64,000 bases of DNA, taken from positions 25,387,717-25,451,716 of the forward strand of contig OY986966.1 of assembly GCA_963920575.1 (NCBI GenBank). Reading direction: 5' to 3'. Below, one piece after another: positions 35,074 to 45,829 of the stretch (positions are counted from its first letter, which is position 1; each line of letters starts with the position of its first letter). The position numbers and the translations under genes were made by a program. Under the pieces are notes generated by a model. That model searched no databases. It was not told where the DNA came from and saw only the letters and a program-made list of their open reading frames with translations. Source of the DNA: Narthecium ossifragum (Eukaryota > Streptophyta > Magnoliopsida > Dioscoreales > Nartheciaceae).

Positions 35074-35381
35074 TTAACGTTCTGGAAACAACTCCTTGAA
35101 ATCTTGCTTCACTCTGTTACGCAGCAGCGGGTGAGGTAGTCCCTTTAGTAAAACCCTGAAGGGAAATTCCTCTGGAGGATCGGGTGATTGCTTCATGCCC
35201 TCGTAGATGTTCATGGCATCTGCCGGTGATCCGTATCTCAGAAATCCCCTTATGACTTCTGCGTATGTCTGCGGATCAGGAAACAAATCCTCTTTCTTCA
35301 TGCTCTCCCACACTTGCATTGTGTCTTCCATCTTTTTACTCCTTGCCACAGAAACAATTAGGTCTTTGTACATATACGCAC
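35074..35381 (-). CDS. C-terminal exon of a PPR protein (At4g18975-like), 5' exons not found
   Basis: The exon begins after an acceptor TTTAG at 35383-35382 and encodes AYMYKDLIVSVARSKKMEDT, then MQVWESMKKEDLFPDPQTYA (one PPR motif), GSPADAMNIYEGMKQSPDPP, and a highly characteristic C-terminus LPHPLLRNRVKQDFKELFPE. I recall a similar C-terminus in the chloroplast PPR protein At4g18975. Upstream, 35.4-36.1 kb shows only low-complexity and AT-repeat sequence, then a LINE and a solo LTR, so the gene is either truncated or has its 5' exons beyond these insertions. Confidence 0.6.
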
Positions 35382-36076
35382 CTAAACATCTGCGGAGCGA
35401 ACAACCATTCAGAACAAAGAATCAGGAGCTATTAGCTGTACACGATTATTCCTTGATTAACCTTAATATATAGCACAAAGATAAAAAGAAAGACAATCAT
35501 GCCTCTCAGGACTCCATGGTACAAAAACTGAATTAAGAAATAAGGGGAAAAAAGGCTGCCATATGAGCAAGATAATCAACAAGAAAAGAAGAGAAAAATT
35601 CAAACTGAGAGGAGAAGACACAGACAAAGCACGATTAGCAAAAACACAGTAAGAAAATAGGATGGGTCATGTGAAAAATATCAATGTTTCATCCAAAGAG
35701 AGGCGTCGGCGAGAGGGAGGCCGGCGCGAGGGAGGCCGGGGCGAGCGAGGAGTCGGCGCGAGGGAGGCCGGGGCAAGGGACGCGGGGGCGGGCGAGGCGG
35801 CGGAGGGGGGCTTGGCTCAGGTCTGGATAGTGGAAGAGGGGAGGGGGGGTTAAGTCCCCAAACAGATCCTGGCCGTCCGATGGGATTGGATGGCCAGGAT
35901 CATGATTTTCCCCCTAAGCTTGGGAAAACATGTTTTCCCCCTAAAATTCCTCTATATATATATATATATATATGACAAACCAAACAAATATATCTACTGC
36001 CCGATGCATGTATCACCTGATGCATGTATCCCATGATCCCTATGCATCAACGATTTGAGCAACCAAGCGCAACATT
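35382..36076. other. Low-complexity interval upstream of the PPR exon
   Basis: Holds a purine-rich GGCGCGAGGGAGGCC repeat (35700-35860), a small palindromic stretch around TTGGGAAAACATGTTTTCCCCC and an AT dinucleotide run near 35953-35972. No gene is supported. Confidence 0.5.
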
Positions 36077-36091
36077 AACTAGCTCCATTAT

Positions 36092-37343
36092 GAACCATTA
36101 AAAAGGCTCCCCTCCTTGTTCTCGTCGGAAAAGCTTTTGGTGTCATCTACAATTGCGGACTTTCGGTTAGACGGCCAATGGAACTCGGATAAGGTCTTGG
36201 AGCATTTTGGTGAGCCTCTAGCACAGTCAATCCTTGTTGTTGACATACCGGCCGGGCATGTCACATTAAGGTGGGCATTTGGTCATGGTGGCTTAATCAT
36301 GACGGCAAGTACGTACCTCTTCCTACTCAGCCGCAAGAACCTCCCTTCTTCCCAAGAACAAGAAGTTTTTTGGAATGCCATTTGGAGGGTGCCTGTTGGC
36401 CCTCGAATTAGGTAGTTCCTTTGGAAGCTTGGACATGGTAGGCTACCTATAAGGGATTTCCTTTGGCGATTTTGCATGTTTTCAGAAAGGAATTACCCTA
36501 GATGTCACTTTGAAGCGGAGTCTATTGACCATGCTTTCTTTGGTTGTGAATGGGTAGGCAGGTTCTTCGATGGACTTTTTTTGGGGATGTGCCCAGAGTA
36601 TAATGGGTGGAGCTCTAGTTTCTGTTGGAGTATGCTTTCTATGTCTTCATTAGCAATGGAGGAGATTCGTCATGTCAAGTCTACTATTGCCTATGGATTG
36701 TGGGAAATCTGGAAGGATAGGAATCGACTGGTATTTGATGACGTTGGTGATTCATTGGAGACCATCATATGAAGAGTACGTCGATTGGCCAATAAGTATC
36801 AATGCAATACTTTTATTTCCTGCAGCCCTGCTCACCCAACAAAAGATGCCATCCTACAGGTTGATGCTTCTTTTCTTAGGAATAATGATGCAGCGGTTGG
36901 CGCCATTTGTTGTCAAAAAGCAAGAGGGGAGATCTGTTGGGCTAGAGGTGTCGCTCTTGAGAATGCCGTGACCGTACTAGATGCCGAACTACAAGCTATA
37001 GGTATGGGACTGAGATGGGCCTTTGAAAAGAATGTTCGTCGTGTTATCGTCGAATCGGATTCGAGGTTCGCAGTAGAGATACTAAACGGTGGTAGACTAT
37101 GGCCATCGAAGGTGGAAAGCTATGTGTAGACGGTTTGGACGATTATGTTGCTACTCGATTCTGTTGTGATAGTGGGCAGACCACGTGTTACTGTTGCTAG
37201 AGCTGATGCTATTGCTAGGCATTGTAGGCGTAATGTTGTTGATTTTTGTTGGGAACATGAGGATGGTGTTTTGCCTCCTCTAGGACTGTGTTTGTAATTT
37301 GCCCTGTTTACTAGCTTTTAGGCTCAACTCATCAAAAAAAAAA
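36092..37343 (+). mobile_element. 5'-truncated LINE with zf-RVT and RNase H remnants
   Basis: Flanked by target duplications of AACTAGCTCCATTAT (36077-36091 and 37344-37358) and ending in poly-A. The 1.25-kb body is the 3' end of ORF2. It has a zf-RVT block (VFWNAIWRVPVGPRIR, then WKLGHGRLPIRD and a degraded C..C..H..C segment) and an RNase H domain (ILQVDASFLRNNDAAVGAIC; LDAELQAIGMGLRWA; VIVESDS). Several stops break the frame. The tail GGCTCAACTCATCAAAA is shared with three other LINEs in the window. Confidence 0.9.
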
Positions 37344-37398
37344 AACTAGCTCCATTATTGAAGCACTGGAAGTAGTGTGTTTGACATGCCTTGAAAAG

Positions 37399-39064
37399 TG
37401 TCGTGGTCTTAACAAGAACGTCAAAATTAGAAATTTATAATCCGAATCACTAACTAATTACTTTATGGGTAGATAGCAATGAGTCCGAGTCGAATCCACA
37501 GAGAAAAGAAGTGTTAAGTCTAATTACCTCGTATAGTTTTGAATCAAAAGATTGATAAAGGAAAGGATTTTTGGTTTTTTAAACTACTCTTAACTTAATA
37601 TTAAAATAAACTGAATAATAATAAGATAAATGGCCAAGAGATTTCTAATCCATAATAAAGAACTAACTAGGTCTTCCTAAAATAAGAGCGAATAAATCAA
37701 CTCAGATAGTTCATATAGTCGATAGGTGAACGGCTAGAACTCCTTCGGCTCAACGAAGGTCAATAAAGTCCTACGTTGGGGATAATATCAAGAATGGATA
37801 TTGGTAAGTAATCAAGATGGTTCTGGCACCTTGAGATCGCCTAATAGAATGTATCAAGGATTAGAGTTACCCTAGTGGTTCTGGCACTAGCGTAGTGGTA
37901 CTAGCACATACGAAATCCCTAATCTTCAAATTAAGATGAATAACGGATTAAGAAGTGGTCATAATGGTTCGCATTATGTGTAATGGTCATAGCATTACAA
38001 GGCCTTTAATCACGAGAAGGAAATCCTCACATCCATGGTCCTAGCATAGACGTTTGACGAGGATCCCTAGCCCTAACATGCAATACTCAAAACCAGCGAT
38101 CGTAATCTCTGCGTAACTTTCACATCCGAACTCGAAAGGAGATGATTCAAGATTTGGTTGAAAGCTAAGGAATAGATCTACAACTTTTGTGTTTTGAGTT
38201 TTCAAAGATTCCGGCTGTACAACCACGGAAAAACCGAGGAAAGACAGGCCGAATTCTAGGGCATAAAGAGCATACAATTCATTCACCATAAAATAAAATA
38301 AACACCAATAGATATAGAGAAAATATAAATCAATCCATTCAACCATCAAAGTATGATTTACAACTCATAATCTATAAAAAAAACCCTAGAAATTTTCCTT
38401 ATTACATCAAAGAAATCCCTAGGTTAGGGTTTAGTTACTCATTTTAGGAAGAAGATCCATCGATGAAGGTTGTCGCCGCGCTCCACCCATGGATCTTCCA
38501 CCAAAGATCTAACCTAATTTGTGGAAAAGAAACTAAGAGAAATCCTAAGAGATGAAGAGAATTCGGCCATGAAAGGCTGCCAAAACGCCCCCAAAGAAGG
38601 CTATTTATAGCCTAAGACAAACCCTAACTCGGATTAGTCAGTTTCCTTTTATTTTCCCCGCAGCGCCAAAGGGATCGATCCCCTTTGAAAAGCGGATCGA
38701 TCTCCTTCGTTTTCCGAAGCTTCTTCTGCACATCTGTACTAAAAATAACATATCTTCCTCTAGGAAACTCCAAATCACGAACCGTAAAAAGTTATGGAAT
38801 CTAGACTTCAAGAGCTTTCCAATCATGTATAGCACATCATCTAGTTCTTCCTAAGCAGGTACAGGTTTGATGTCAAAGATGGTCCATCTTTGCTCCTTTG
38901 CTCCTAGTAGGTTCTTTATTTGTTCGTTTTAGCACCAAACTTGATCTAATCTTCGCTGAAGGTCCTTAAGCCTGAAATGGGGAAAAGACAATGAAAATAG
39001 CATTGCTCGGAGACTAACAAGACCTAGTTAAAAGGGGTAATTGTGCACTTTTCACGTCTTATCA
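37399..39064. mobile_element. Probable solo LTR, 1.67 kb
   Basis: Begins TGTCGTGGTCTTAACAAG and ends CACGTCTTATCA, i.e. TG...CA on both strands. Read on the minus strand it starts TGATAAGACGTG and ends GACCACGACA, which fits a gypsy-type LTR. No clear 5-bp target duplication flanks it (AAAAG versus GTGTT), so it may come from recombination between two insertions. No coding domain inside. Confidence 0.5.
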
Positions 39065-39136
39065 GTGTTCCCAAGACTTGCCGTAGACTTTAGTCATCCC
39101 TCACCAATCTCATTCTACCAACTTGTATCATAAATT

Positions 39137-39303
39137 GGCATGTTTGGTACGAGATTGGTTGCACCGATCCCGGCATTGTAACCAAACAGTAAAGCATTAA
39201 ATCTGGAATAAGTCCCCAATAATTTTATTCCACTACTTATTCCAACGTACTAATCCCAGAAATCTCTAAATCCAAAATAGCCTGTGCCGAAACCAAACAC
39301 CTC
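39137..39303. mobile_element. Short Harbinger-type MITE
   Basis: About 165 bp, from GGCATGTTTGGTACGAGATT to GAAACCAAACACC, with imperfect inverted ends. Its right half (ATCCCAGAAATCTCTAAAT) is homologous to the right end of the longer element that follows immediately, so it is a deletion derivative of the same family. Confidence 0.5.
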
Positions 39304-39306
39304 CAA

Positions 39307-40166
39307 GGCCTTATTTGGTTGTGGGATTGGTGCAACCAATCTCGGAATTTGTTGCACAAATCCTAAAATTGCATCCACAAATCCTGGAATTGCAGCCAAA
39401 CAATAATCCTATTTCCAACATTCTTATCCCAAATTTGGTTGCACAAATCCCAAAATTTTAGCCAAATAGTAACCATGTTCCAGCATTCTTATCCTAGAAT
39501 CGGTAATTGGAATTTTAGTACAAAGTTTTTATTGGAATGCGTGCCACCGATCCCATCTACACACCCCGATCCCATCTACATTATTTATGGACGAAGCCTC
39601 ACAGTCATATAAATATTACATCAGGGCTCATTATGAGAAATCCAACGAGATGACTCATTCAAAGGCTGGCACGACAACCGCCGAGGTCGACAAGGCACAC
39701 TTCGAGCAGTGTAGGGAGTTTTCTTCTATTGTAGTCTACATAGTTCTTACTTACTTTGTTGTCCTCCTGGCTTATTTTTTTGTATTGATATATCCGGTCT
39801 AAAACTGGAAGATGGCTTCTTATTTACTTTATTTCGTGTTAATTTAGAATATGCCGGTTTGTTTGGGTACCTAATTTATAATTTATTCTATTTTAGTCAT
39901 GTTGATTATGTCAAATATGTTATTTGAAAGTTAAGGTGAATATTTGCATCATAATATTAGTAGCATGAAATTAGAATATTATATATTATATACATTATAA
40001 TATAATTAATTATGAAAGTCAAGATGAATATTATATATTAGATTTATCTTTACTTTTCAACAAAACATCATAAGTGAAATAACTTTATCCCACAACGTAT
40101 CCCAACGTACCAATCCCAGAAATCTCTAAATTCAGAATAAACTATTCCGCAACCAAACGCCACCTA
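39307..40166 (+). mobile_element. Longer Harbinger-type non-autonomous element with a small ORF
   Basis: Left end GGCCTTATTTGGTTGTGG, right end complement GGTGGCGTTTGGTTGCGG (12 of 18 identical). Flanks CAA and TAA could be a decayed 3-bp duplication. The left third is made of short repeats of ACAAATCC and CCAAA words. The middle holds the ORF listed separately. It lies back-to-back with its short relative, and a LINE is inserted 11 bases beyond its right end. Confidence 0.5.
39587..39802 (+). CDS. Small ORF with C-terminal membrane segment inside the Harbinger derivative
   Basis: 71 residues. The first part is MDEASQSYKYYIRAHYEKSN, then a polar stretch, then a strong hydrophobic segment (FSSIVVYIVLTYFVVLLAYF) running to the C-terminus. 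The layout matches the second half of the third ORF of the large Harbinger element (a LDAALASYNAY-like helix, polar linker, C-terminal membrane segment). Homology is suggested but not proven at this length. It lacks the hybrid-binding half. Confidence 0.4.
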   Translation: MDEASQSYKYYIRAHYEKSNEMTHSKAGTTTAEVDKAHFEQCREFSSIVVYIVLTYFVVLLAYFFVLIYPV

Positions 40167-40191
40167 AGAGTTCCATAAGATTGTAGTCCAA

Positions 40192-42046
40192 CAGTTGGGA
40201 TTCCGTCGGCTGTCTTGACAAGTTTGGAGAAGATCTTCAAGAGGTTTATTTGGCATGATAAATCAAGAAGTCTTGGAAGGGTGGGCTGGCAGACCGTGAC
40301 TATTCCCAAGGAGCAGGGCGGACTTGGCATGAAAGATCTTCATAGATGGCAGCAGGCTCTATTTCTTTCTAAGGATGCACGGCTGTTAGACAATGCGTCA
40401 TCAAGCTAAGTTCGATTGGTGAAAGCTAAATATCGATGGGAATCATTACTACTACCGACCTCTTATAGACGCTCTGCATCCTCATTTTGGAAGGTTGTAT
40501 TCAAGCAAATTAAGGTGTTAAGAAATAACATGATCTTCAAGCCCGGCAGAAATAGTAAGGTGAGTATGCTCTATGATGCTTGGCTTGATGAGGACCCCCT
40601 GATTAGCATCCCATGCCCTATGACGCAGAATATAATGGGGAAGAAACTTGAAGACCTTGTTGTTGCTGTCTTAATGATTGGAGGCTCCTGGAATCTCAAT
40701 CTACTCACAACTATTTTTGATCAATGCTTGGTTTCCAGGATTTCAAGTATCCCTATTGAGTTGCAGGACTCATGGTGTTGGCCTTTTCATCCGACAGGTA
40801 AGATCACATCCAGGTCCGCTTATATGTTTCCGTCTCTTCCCCTTATCTCTATTTTGGAGGATCATCGCTTCCCTCCTTCTATTTGGATCAATCTCTGGCA
40901 TCTTCCTACCAGTCCTCGAGTGCGGTTTTTCATTTGGAAACTTATTCATGGAAGATTGCCTACTCGGGACGCGTTATGGCATTTTGGTTACATCTCGGAT
41001 GATAAATGCCCATTGTGTGGTCTGGTCCGAGAATCCACTCTTCATCTCTTCTTCTTGTGTACTTTTGCAAAATCACTATGGAGGCTTCTTTTTTCTACTC
41101 CGCAGGCCGCAGCTTGGTTGTTTTGAAGATTTGATTACTATGTTGGGACACTCATCAAGTGAAGTGGAATCTCTAGTATTCAGATCAACGGTGTGTTTTA
41201 GTCTTTGGGCTTTGTGGGGTGCAAGGAATGATATTGTTTTCAAGTCTGAAAAAGTGGAGGCTCAGGCTCTGTTCTGCCGTGTTAGGAGGTGGGTTAGAGA
41301 GTACCAAAGTAGCTAGCTGTTTCGTTTCTGATGTGGATGAAGTGGCTTCGAATCAAACAATGGGTATATGTATTGCTCAAGTCAATGGATCTTTTGCAGC
41401 GGACAATAAATCTGGTGGGATTGGCGCTTTACTTAAGAGAGAAGATGGTTCAATCTGGGCAACTATATCAGAATATGTGGAAGTAAAGTCAAGGGATGAA
41501 GCAAAGCTCAATGCCTTTAAGCGTGCTATTCAGATTGCAGGTGAGCTTGGCTGTGTGAAAGTGATTTTGGAATCTGATAGTTCCTTTCTTATTGGATGCA
41601 TCAATGGTCGGTTGTCTTGGCCGACGAATTTTTACGGTATTTTGAGAGATATTTGTAGCATCTCAACACATTTTGGGACAGTCATCTTTAGATCTGTGCA
41701 TCGAGATCTTGTGGGACAAGTGGATCGGCTGGCTGAACTAGGCAGGGTTCATCGCTGGTCCCGTTCTTGAGTCTTTGCACCCGGATTTGAGATACCAAGG
41801 GATTTTCCTCTTGATATCTAGCTTTGTTGGCGTTTGGAGTTGTATAGTAGGTGTTGTATTTCCTGGGGTGGGTTTGGTTGGTTTTTTTCACAGTACAAAT
41901 TGGTTCTCACAATTTTGGGTTGGTTGGTATACTTGTTGATGTGAGGGGGGGGTGATATTCTTGTTGATGTATGGTTGTAACTGACTTTTTAATTTTATAT
42001 AAACTCTACATAGCCTGCGGGCTCAATTGCTCAAAAAAAAAAAAAG
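40192..42046 (+). mobile_element. 5'-truncated LINE, ORF2 C-terminal half, degenerate
   Basis: Target duplications AAGATTGTAGTCCAA (40177-40191) and AAGATTGTAGTTCAA (42047-42061) bracket it, with poly-A at the 3' end. Coding remnants are the end of the reverse transcriptase/connection region (RFIWHDKSRSLGRVGWQTV; GGLGMKDLHRWQQALFLSKD), zf-RVT (VRFFIWKLIHGRLPTRDALW, CPLCGLVRESTLHLFFLC) and RNase H (GGIGALLKREDGS; VILESDSSFLIG). A TAA at 40407-40409 and at least one frameshift near 41126-41219 disable it. The tail reads GGCTCAATTGCTCAAAA. Confidence 0.9.
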
Positions 42047-42061
42047 AAGATTGTAGTTCAA

Positions 42062-43478
42062 ATGATTAAAAGACATGACTTCTTCCATTATCATTAAATC
42101 GATCTATAAGAATGACCAACTAAAGATAATTATAAGTTTTTTTTTCCTATGAAATTATATATAGATGAGCACACCACGCAATGGATGGATGTGATGTTAA
42201 AGTTGAAAAGGTGGGGACGGTGGCACATGAAGCAACGTAGCTTGGATCCCCACGATGGAGGGAATAGGATGCATGTGAATGAATAAAAGAGGAAGACGAC
42301 GAGCAATGCCTAACGTGCTCCAACAGGAAACCCTAGAAGCTAGACGACAAGCATCCACTTCCTCTCCATTTCCCAAAGAGGAGAAGAGATGGATAATAGC
42401 CAGGCCCCGCCTCTTTCTATAGCTAATTAGAGCCATAACTGATCGTATCAAATTAATAATATATACAAATAATATATATCATTTTAGTCCCTCAAAACTC
42501 ATTTCCGTTTGGTATGGGGATAAGCTATCTTGATTAAGGGATCTTGGGATTAGAAAAGTTAAAATAATAAATAGAATTAGACCAAAATATTTTTTTAATA
42601 AAAAAATAAAATTGAGGATACAATCGGAATGGAGTTAAATAGAAATAGAATAAACGATATCTCAATTTTTTAAAAGGACCCGTCTTATCCCTATTTTATC
42701 TCCCAAACCAAACACATAGTATACGTATATAGTCTCTAAATTCCCGACAATATAACGTTAGTCCCTCCAAACACACGAAGGACTTCACAGACCGTCTTTT
42801 GTCCGCCTTCAGTTTTCGAAGAGGTTGAAATAACTTTACAATTTCAATAGTTATCACAGGAGTATTTTAGTTATTATAATTACAATTATCGGGAGAAATG
42901 ACTGAAGAGCCTTTAGATATGAAGACGACTTTAGCGCTCCTATACTTGAAGGACTGTTTGTGAAGTCCTTCAAGTAATTTTAAGGGACTAATATGATATT
43001 TAATGAGTTTTGAAGGGCTAATATGATACTAACCCTGTATCTTAATTTTGGACTTGTCTCAGTGGATGAATTATGTAATCTCTTTATGCCATTTTATGCG
43101 CTCTGAAATCTCAACCTTCACGGAAATAATTCAAGAACAATTAAAGCAGCCTCCATTCATGGATTGCTTTTGTAATTGTGAGAATATAATTTAAGCAGTA
43201 GCAGTGAATTCTAAAATAACATCATCTAACATAATATCCAGCAGAGTTGGAACCTGATTCGATCAGTCTACTCCTTTAACTCAATATTTACATCAATATT
43301 CACATGTTAGAATTTATGATTATAACCTAGTGTTTAAGAATTCACCTCCAAATAGTTTAACTCTGTGGACAATTGTTGATTGAAAAGTAACTTAAATTCA
43401 TTCACTGAGTTGGAAGCATATATAAATGACCAGAAATATATTAATTCGTCTCGCAATAAAAATCTTTTTTTCTAAGTG
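42062..43478. other. Intergenic region with a probable MITE
   Basis: A/T-rich DNA without recognised genes. At about 42505-42716 a segment begins CCGTTTGGTATGGGGATAAG and ends ATCTCCCAAACCAAACAC, similar in ends and GGGATAA words to the MITE at 19633-19858, and is probably the same family. Confidence 0.4.
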
Positions 43479-43604
43479 TTTTTTTTTTTTTTTTTTTTGA
43501 TAAATCAAGCCTTATAAGGTTACAATCCGACGTTACATGGGTTGCAGACACCCGTCATCGCTAGGGACAAAAACCCCCGGAACCGGTCATAACAGCCGGA
43601 GGAA
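43479..43604 (-). mobile_element. Retroposon 3' end with poly-A, minus strand
   Basis: A run of 20 T (43479-43498) is followed by about 105 bp that, on the minus strand, reads toward GTAACGTCGGATTGTAACC and then TTATCAAAAA. It looks like a short LINE or SINE 3' end. Target duplications were not identified. Confidence 0.45.
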
Positions 43605-43750
43605 ATTATGCATTATTTCATGAGGTAATAAAATAGCTAATCTCATTTCATGTAAATAGCCATTTAATGGTATCATATATGGCGCTCAAAGTGACAACAA
43701 ATTTTGATTTCTACGATAATTGCCAACATAATAACTAAAATCGAAAAATT

Positions 43751-44605
43751 CTAAAAAGAAGAAGAAGATGATGATGATGATGATGATGAAGAAGAAGAAG
43801 AGGTCCTTCCACACATCGTCACTGCTCTTCTCCACAGCCTCTCGATCTCGTAGAACACGTCGTCGGTCGGCAGCTCGTGCCGGCAGCACGGGCAGGTGTT
43901 CCTCCTCCTCAGCCATGGCAGTATGCACATCCAGTGGAAGACATGGCTGCATGGCATCTCGCACACATCCCTTCCGACCTGGATCTCGTCCTTGCATATC
44001 ACACACTCTTTCCCTCCGGTCTCGCACTCCACGGACGCCAGCGCCAGTACCGCCGCCGCCGATGCGCCCACCTCCCTCTCGGCCTTTGCGGTGGTGCCGG
44101 ACACTGCTTCCAGTAGCCGCCTGCATTTGGCGGCGGCGTCGACGTATCGGGACACCAAGCTCCAGCGGTGCACGCCGAGCTCGGCGGGGCTGAGCATGGA
44201 TTGGAGGATGTGGTTGGCTATCTTGGTTTGCCAGCTGAACTCCGGCGAGCGGCGGGGTTCTTGGCGGTCGTAGACTTCGCACATGGCGAGGAGGAGGAGG
44301 GCGGCGTCGAGCTCGTGGGGCCGGAGGGAGGGAGGGGAGGTGGTGGTGGAGGGGTCTTGGGGGAGGAGGAGGCGGAGTGAGCGGAGGAGGAGGCGGGCGA
44401 GGAGGAGGGTCTTGTGGGGGAGAGAGAGGGAGTAGAGGAAGGAGAGGGTGTGGGAGAAGTGGTGGGGGGAGAGGAGGAGGAGGAGGAGGCGGCGGTGCTG
44501 GAGGCGGAGGTCGGAGGCTAGGGAGGTGGAGAGGGCGGAGTAGTGGGCGGGGCTGAGTGTGAGGAGAGCCCCCATGATTACTTCACCACTGAATGGGGAT
44601 GCCAT
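43751..44605 (-). CDS. SGR9: RING-H2 E3 ubiquitin ligase, SGR9-like
   Basis: Intronless, 284 residues, against 283 in Arabidopsis SGR9 as I recall. The N-terminal Leu/Ser-rich region (GALLTLSPAHYSALSTSLAS, then LRLQHRRLLLLLLSPHHF) and a segment LDAALLLLAMCEVYD match the family. The RING-H2 zinc ligands are C201, C204, C219, H221, H224, C227, C238 and C241, followed by the family signature LPTDDVFYEIERLWRR. In Arabidopsis SGR9 acts on amyloplasts and limits their attachment to actin in gravity-sensing cells. An added C-terminal run of about 16 Ser is encoded by a TCA/TCT microsatellite. The start could also be Met11 (MGALLTL), which fits the family better. Confidence 0.83.
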   Translation of the reverse strand: MASPFSGEVIMGALLTLSPAHYSALSTSLASDLRLQHRRLLLLLLSPHHFSHTLSFLYSLSLPHKTLLLARLLLRSLRLLLPQDPSTTTSPPSLRPHELDAALLLLAMCEVYDRQEPRRSPEFSWQTKIANHILQSMLSPAELGVHRWSLVSRYVDAAAKCRRLLEAVSGTTAKAEREVGASAAAVLALASVECETGGKECVICKDEIQVGRDVCEMPCSHVFHWMCILPWLRRRNTCPCCRHELPTDDVFYEIERLWRRAVTMCGRTSSSSSSSSSSSSSSSF

Positions 44606-45064
44606 TGACGATCATTTGGCGGGTGGAGGATCAGTTACCTTGTTCACTATTTATAACAGGATTCACAGGAGCAGCGACTCTGTGACGGTTTCGGGGATCC
44701 TGCATCGCGGATGTGCGATGCATATCCTGCATCGCGGATGTCCCTCTGTGACAGTGAGGATCCTGGGTCCCTTTGCCTAGCTAGCTTCATGATCTAACTT
44801 CTTATATTTTATTAATAATCAGCTTATACTTATCTATCAGTTTAAGCTTTGCTACTTTTTGGAAAGTTCTTTTATAATATCAGACTGAAGGGCAGTGTCA
44901 CGTACTTTGCCGCTGCTATGATATCATATCATGAAAGAAGCTTAAAACGATAGATGAGGATGGGTTTATATTATATGGAACATAATCTTACACGTCTTCT
45001 CACGTGCGAGCGGTGAAGAATGAAGTTTTGTATATATGATCACGTGACATGTGTAATATGATCG
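44606..45064. other. SGR9 promoter side, no gene
   Basis: Upstream of SGR9. Contains a 17-bp direct repeat TCCTGCATCGCGGATGT (about 44698 and 44728). No coding region is recognised. Confidence 0.4.
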
Positions 45065-45072
45065 GTAGTGAG

Positions 45073-45440
45073 CAGGGGCGGATCCACATATTGAGGTGGG
45101 GTGGCAGGCGCCCCCTGGCAAAAAAAAAAAAAACCCTACCTAATATATATAGAATACCTAATTGCCCCTCCTCTCAAATTAGATTTGACCCTCTTTTATA
45201 ATTTATTGATTGCTTAGGGAAAGACATTTTTGACGATGTTCATAATGAAGATATTATGTAATACTATCAAAGTATAAAAACTCGGATGAAGCAATTGTAA
45301 TTGTTTACTTTTATAGCTATGGTAATGTAATAAGATACTTATTTTGAATTTTTTAGTTAATTATTTATATATATTCTTCTACAGTAAATTTTTTCTATTA
45401 AAGTCATCCCCTCTTCATATAAATCCTGGATCCGCCACTG
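45073..45440. mobile_element. hAT-type MITE, 368 bp
   Basis: Terminal inverted repeats CAGGGGCGGATCCA and TGGATCCGCCACTG (one mismatch) are flanked by an exact 8-bp target duplication GTAGTGAG (45065-45072 and 45441-45448), the hAT hallmark. The interior is A/T-rich with a run of about 14 A and has no transposase. Confidence 0.9.
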
Positions 45441-45829
45441 GTAGTGAGTTACCGATTAATTGATCTATTCCATCGGTAGTTCGTTGTCGATACCTCACTG
45501 CCAATTCGATCATTGGTACATTCAATCGATTGTGATGTACCTGATTGATTATTCCGAGGTATTAATGGATTAAAATAATTAGTCGTTATCTCACTACCGA
45601 TTGGACCGTGTGTGTAATGTACATCATTTTGGCATATACACAAATGCGCTCTTTCCTAAACAGTTACGCCCCCGCAAATTAAGGGAAATAACCGGTTTTA
45701 GAGAAGAAATTAAATTGCAAGAGTCTTCTATCATTTCTCGGAATTAAGCATATATATTAATCAAAACTTCAATTTTACTGATATTATTAGAAATCAACTA
45801 AATAAAAACATCATGAGATCAAATCTAAC

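Noticed and set aside
37399..39064. Helitron
   Set aside because: Termini are TG...CA, and I saw no 5'-TC, no 3'-CTRR with hairpin and no A/T insertion site.
43686..44380. Several open frames overlapping SGR9
   Set aside because: Shadows in other frames of a GC-rich gene; only the minus-strand 284-codon frame carries the RING domain.
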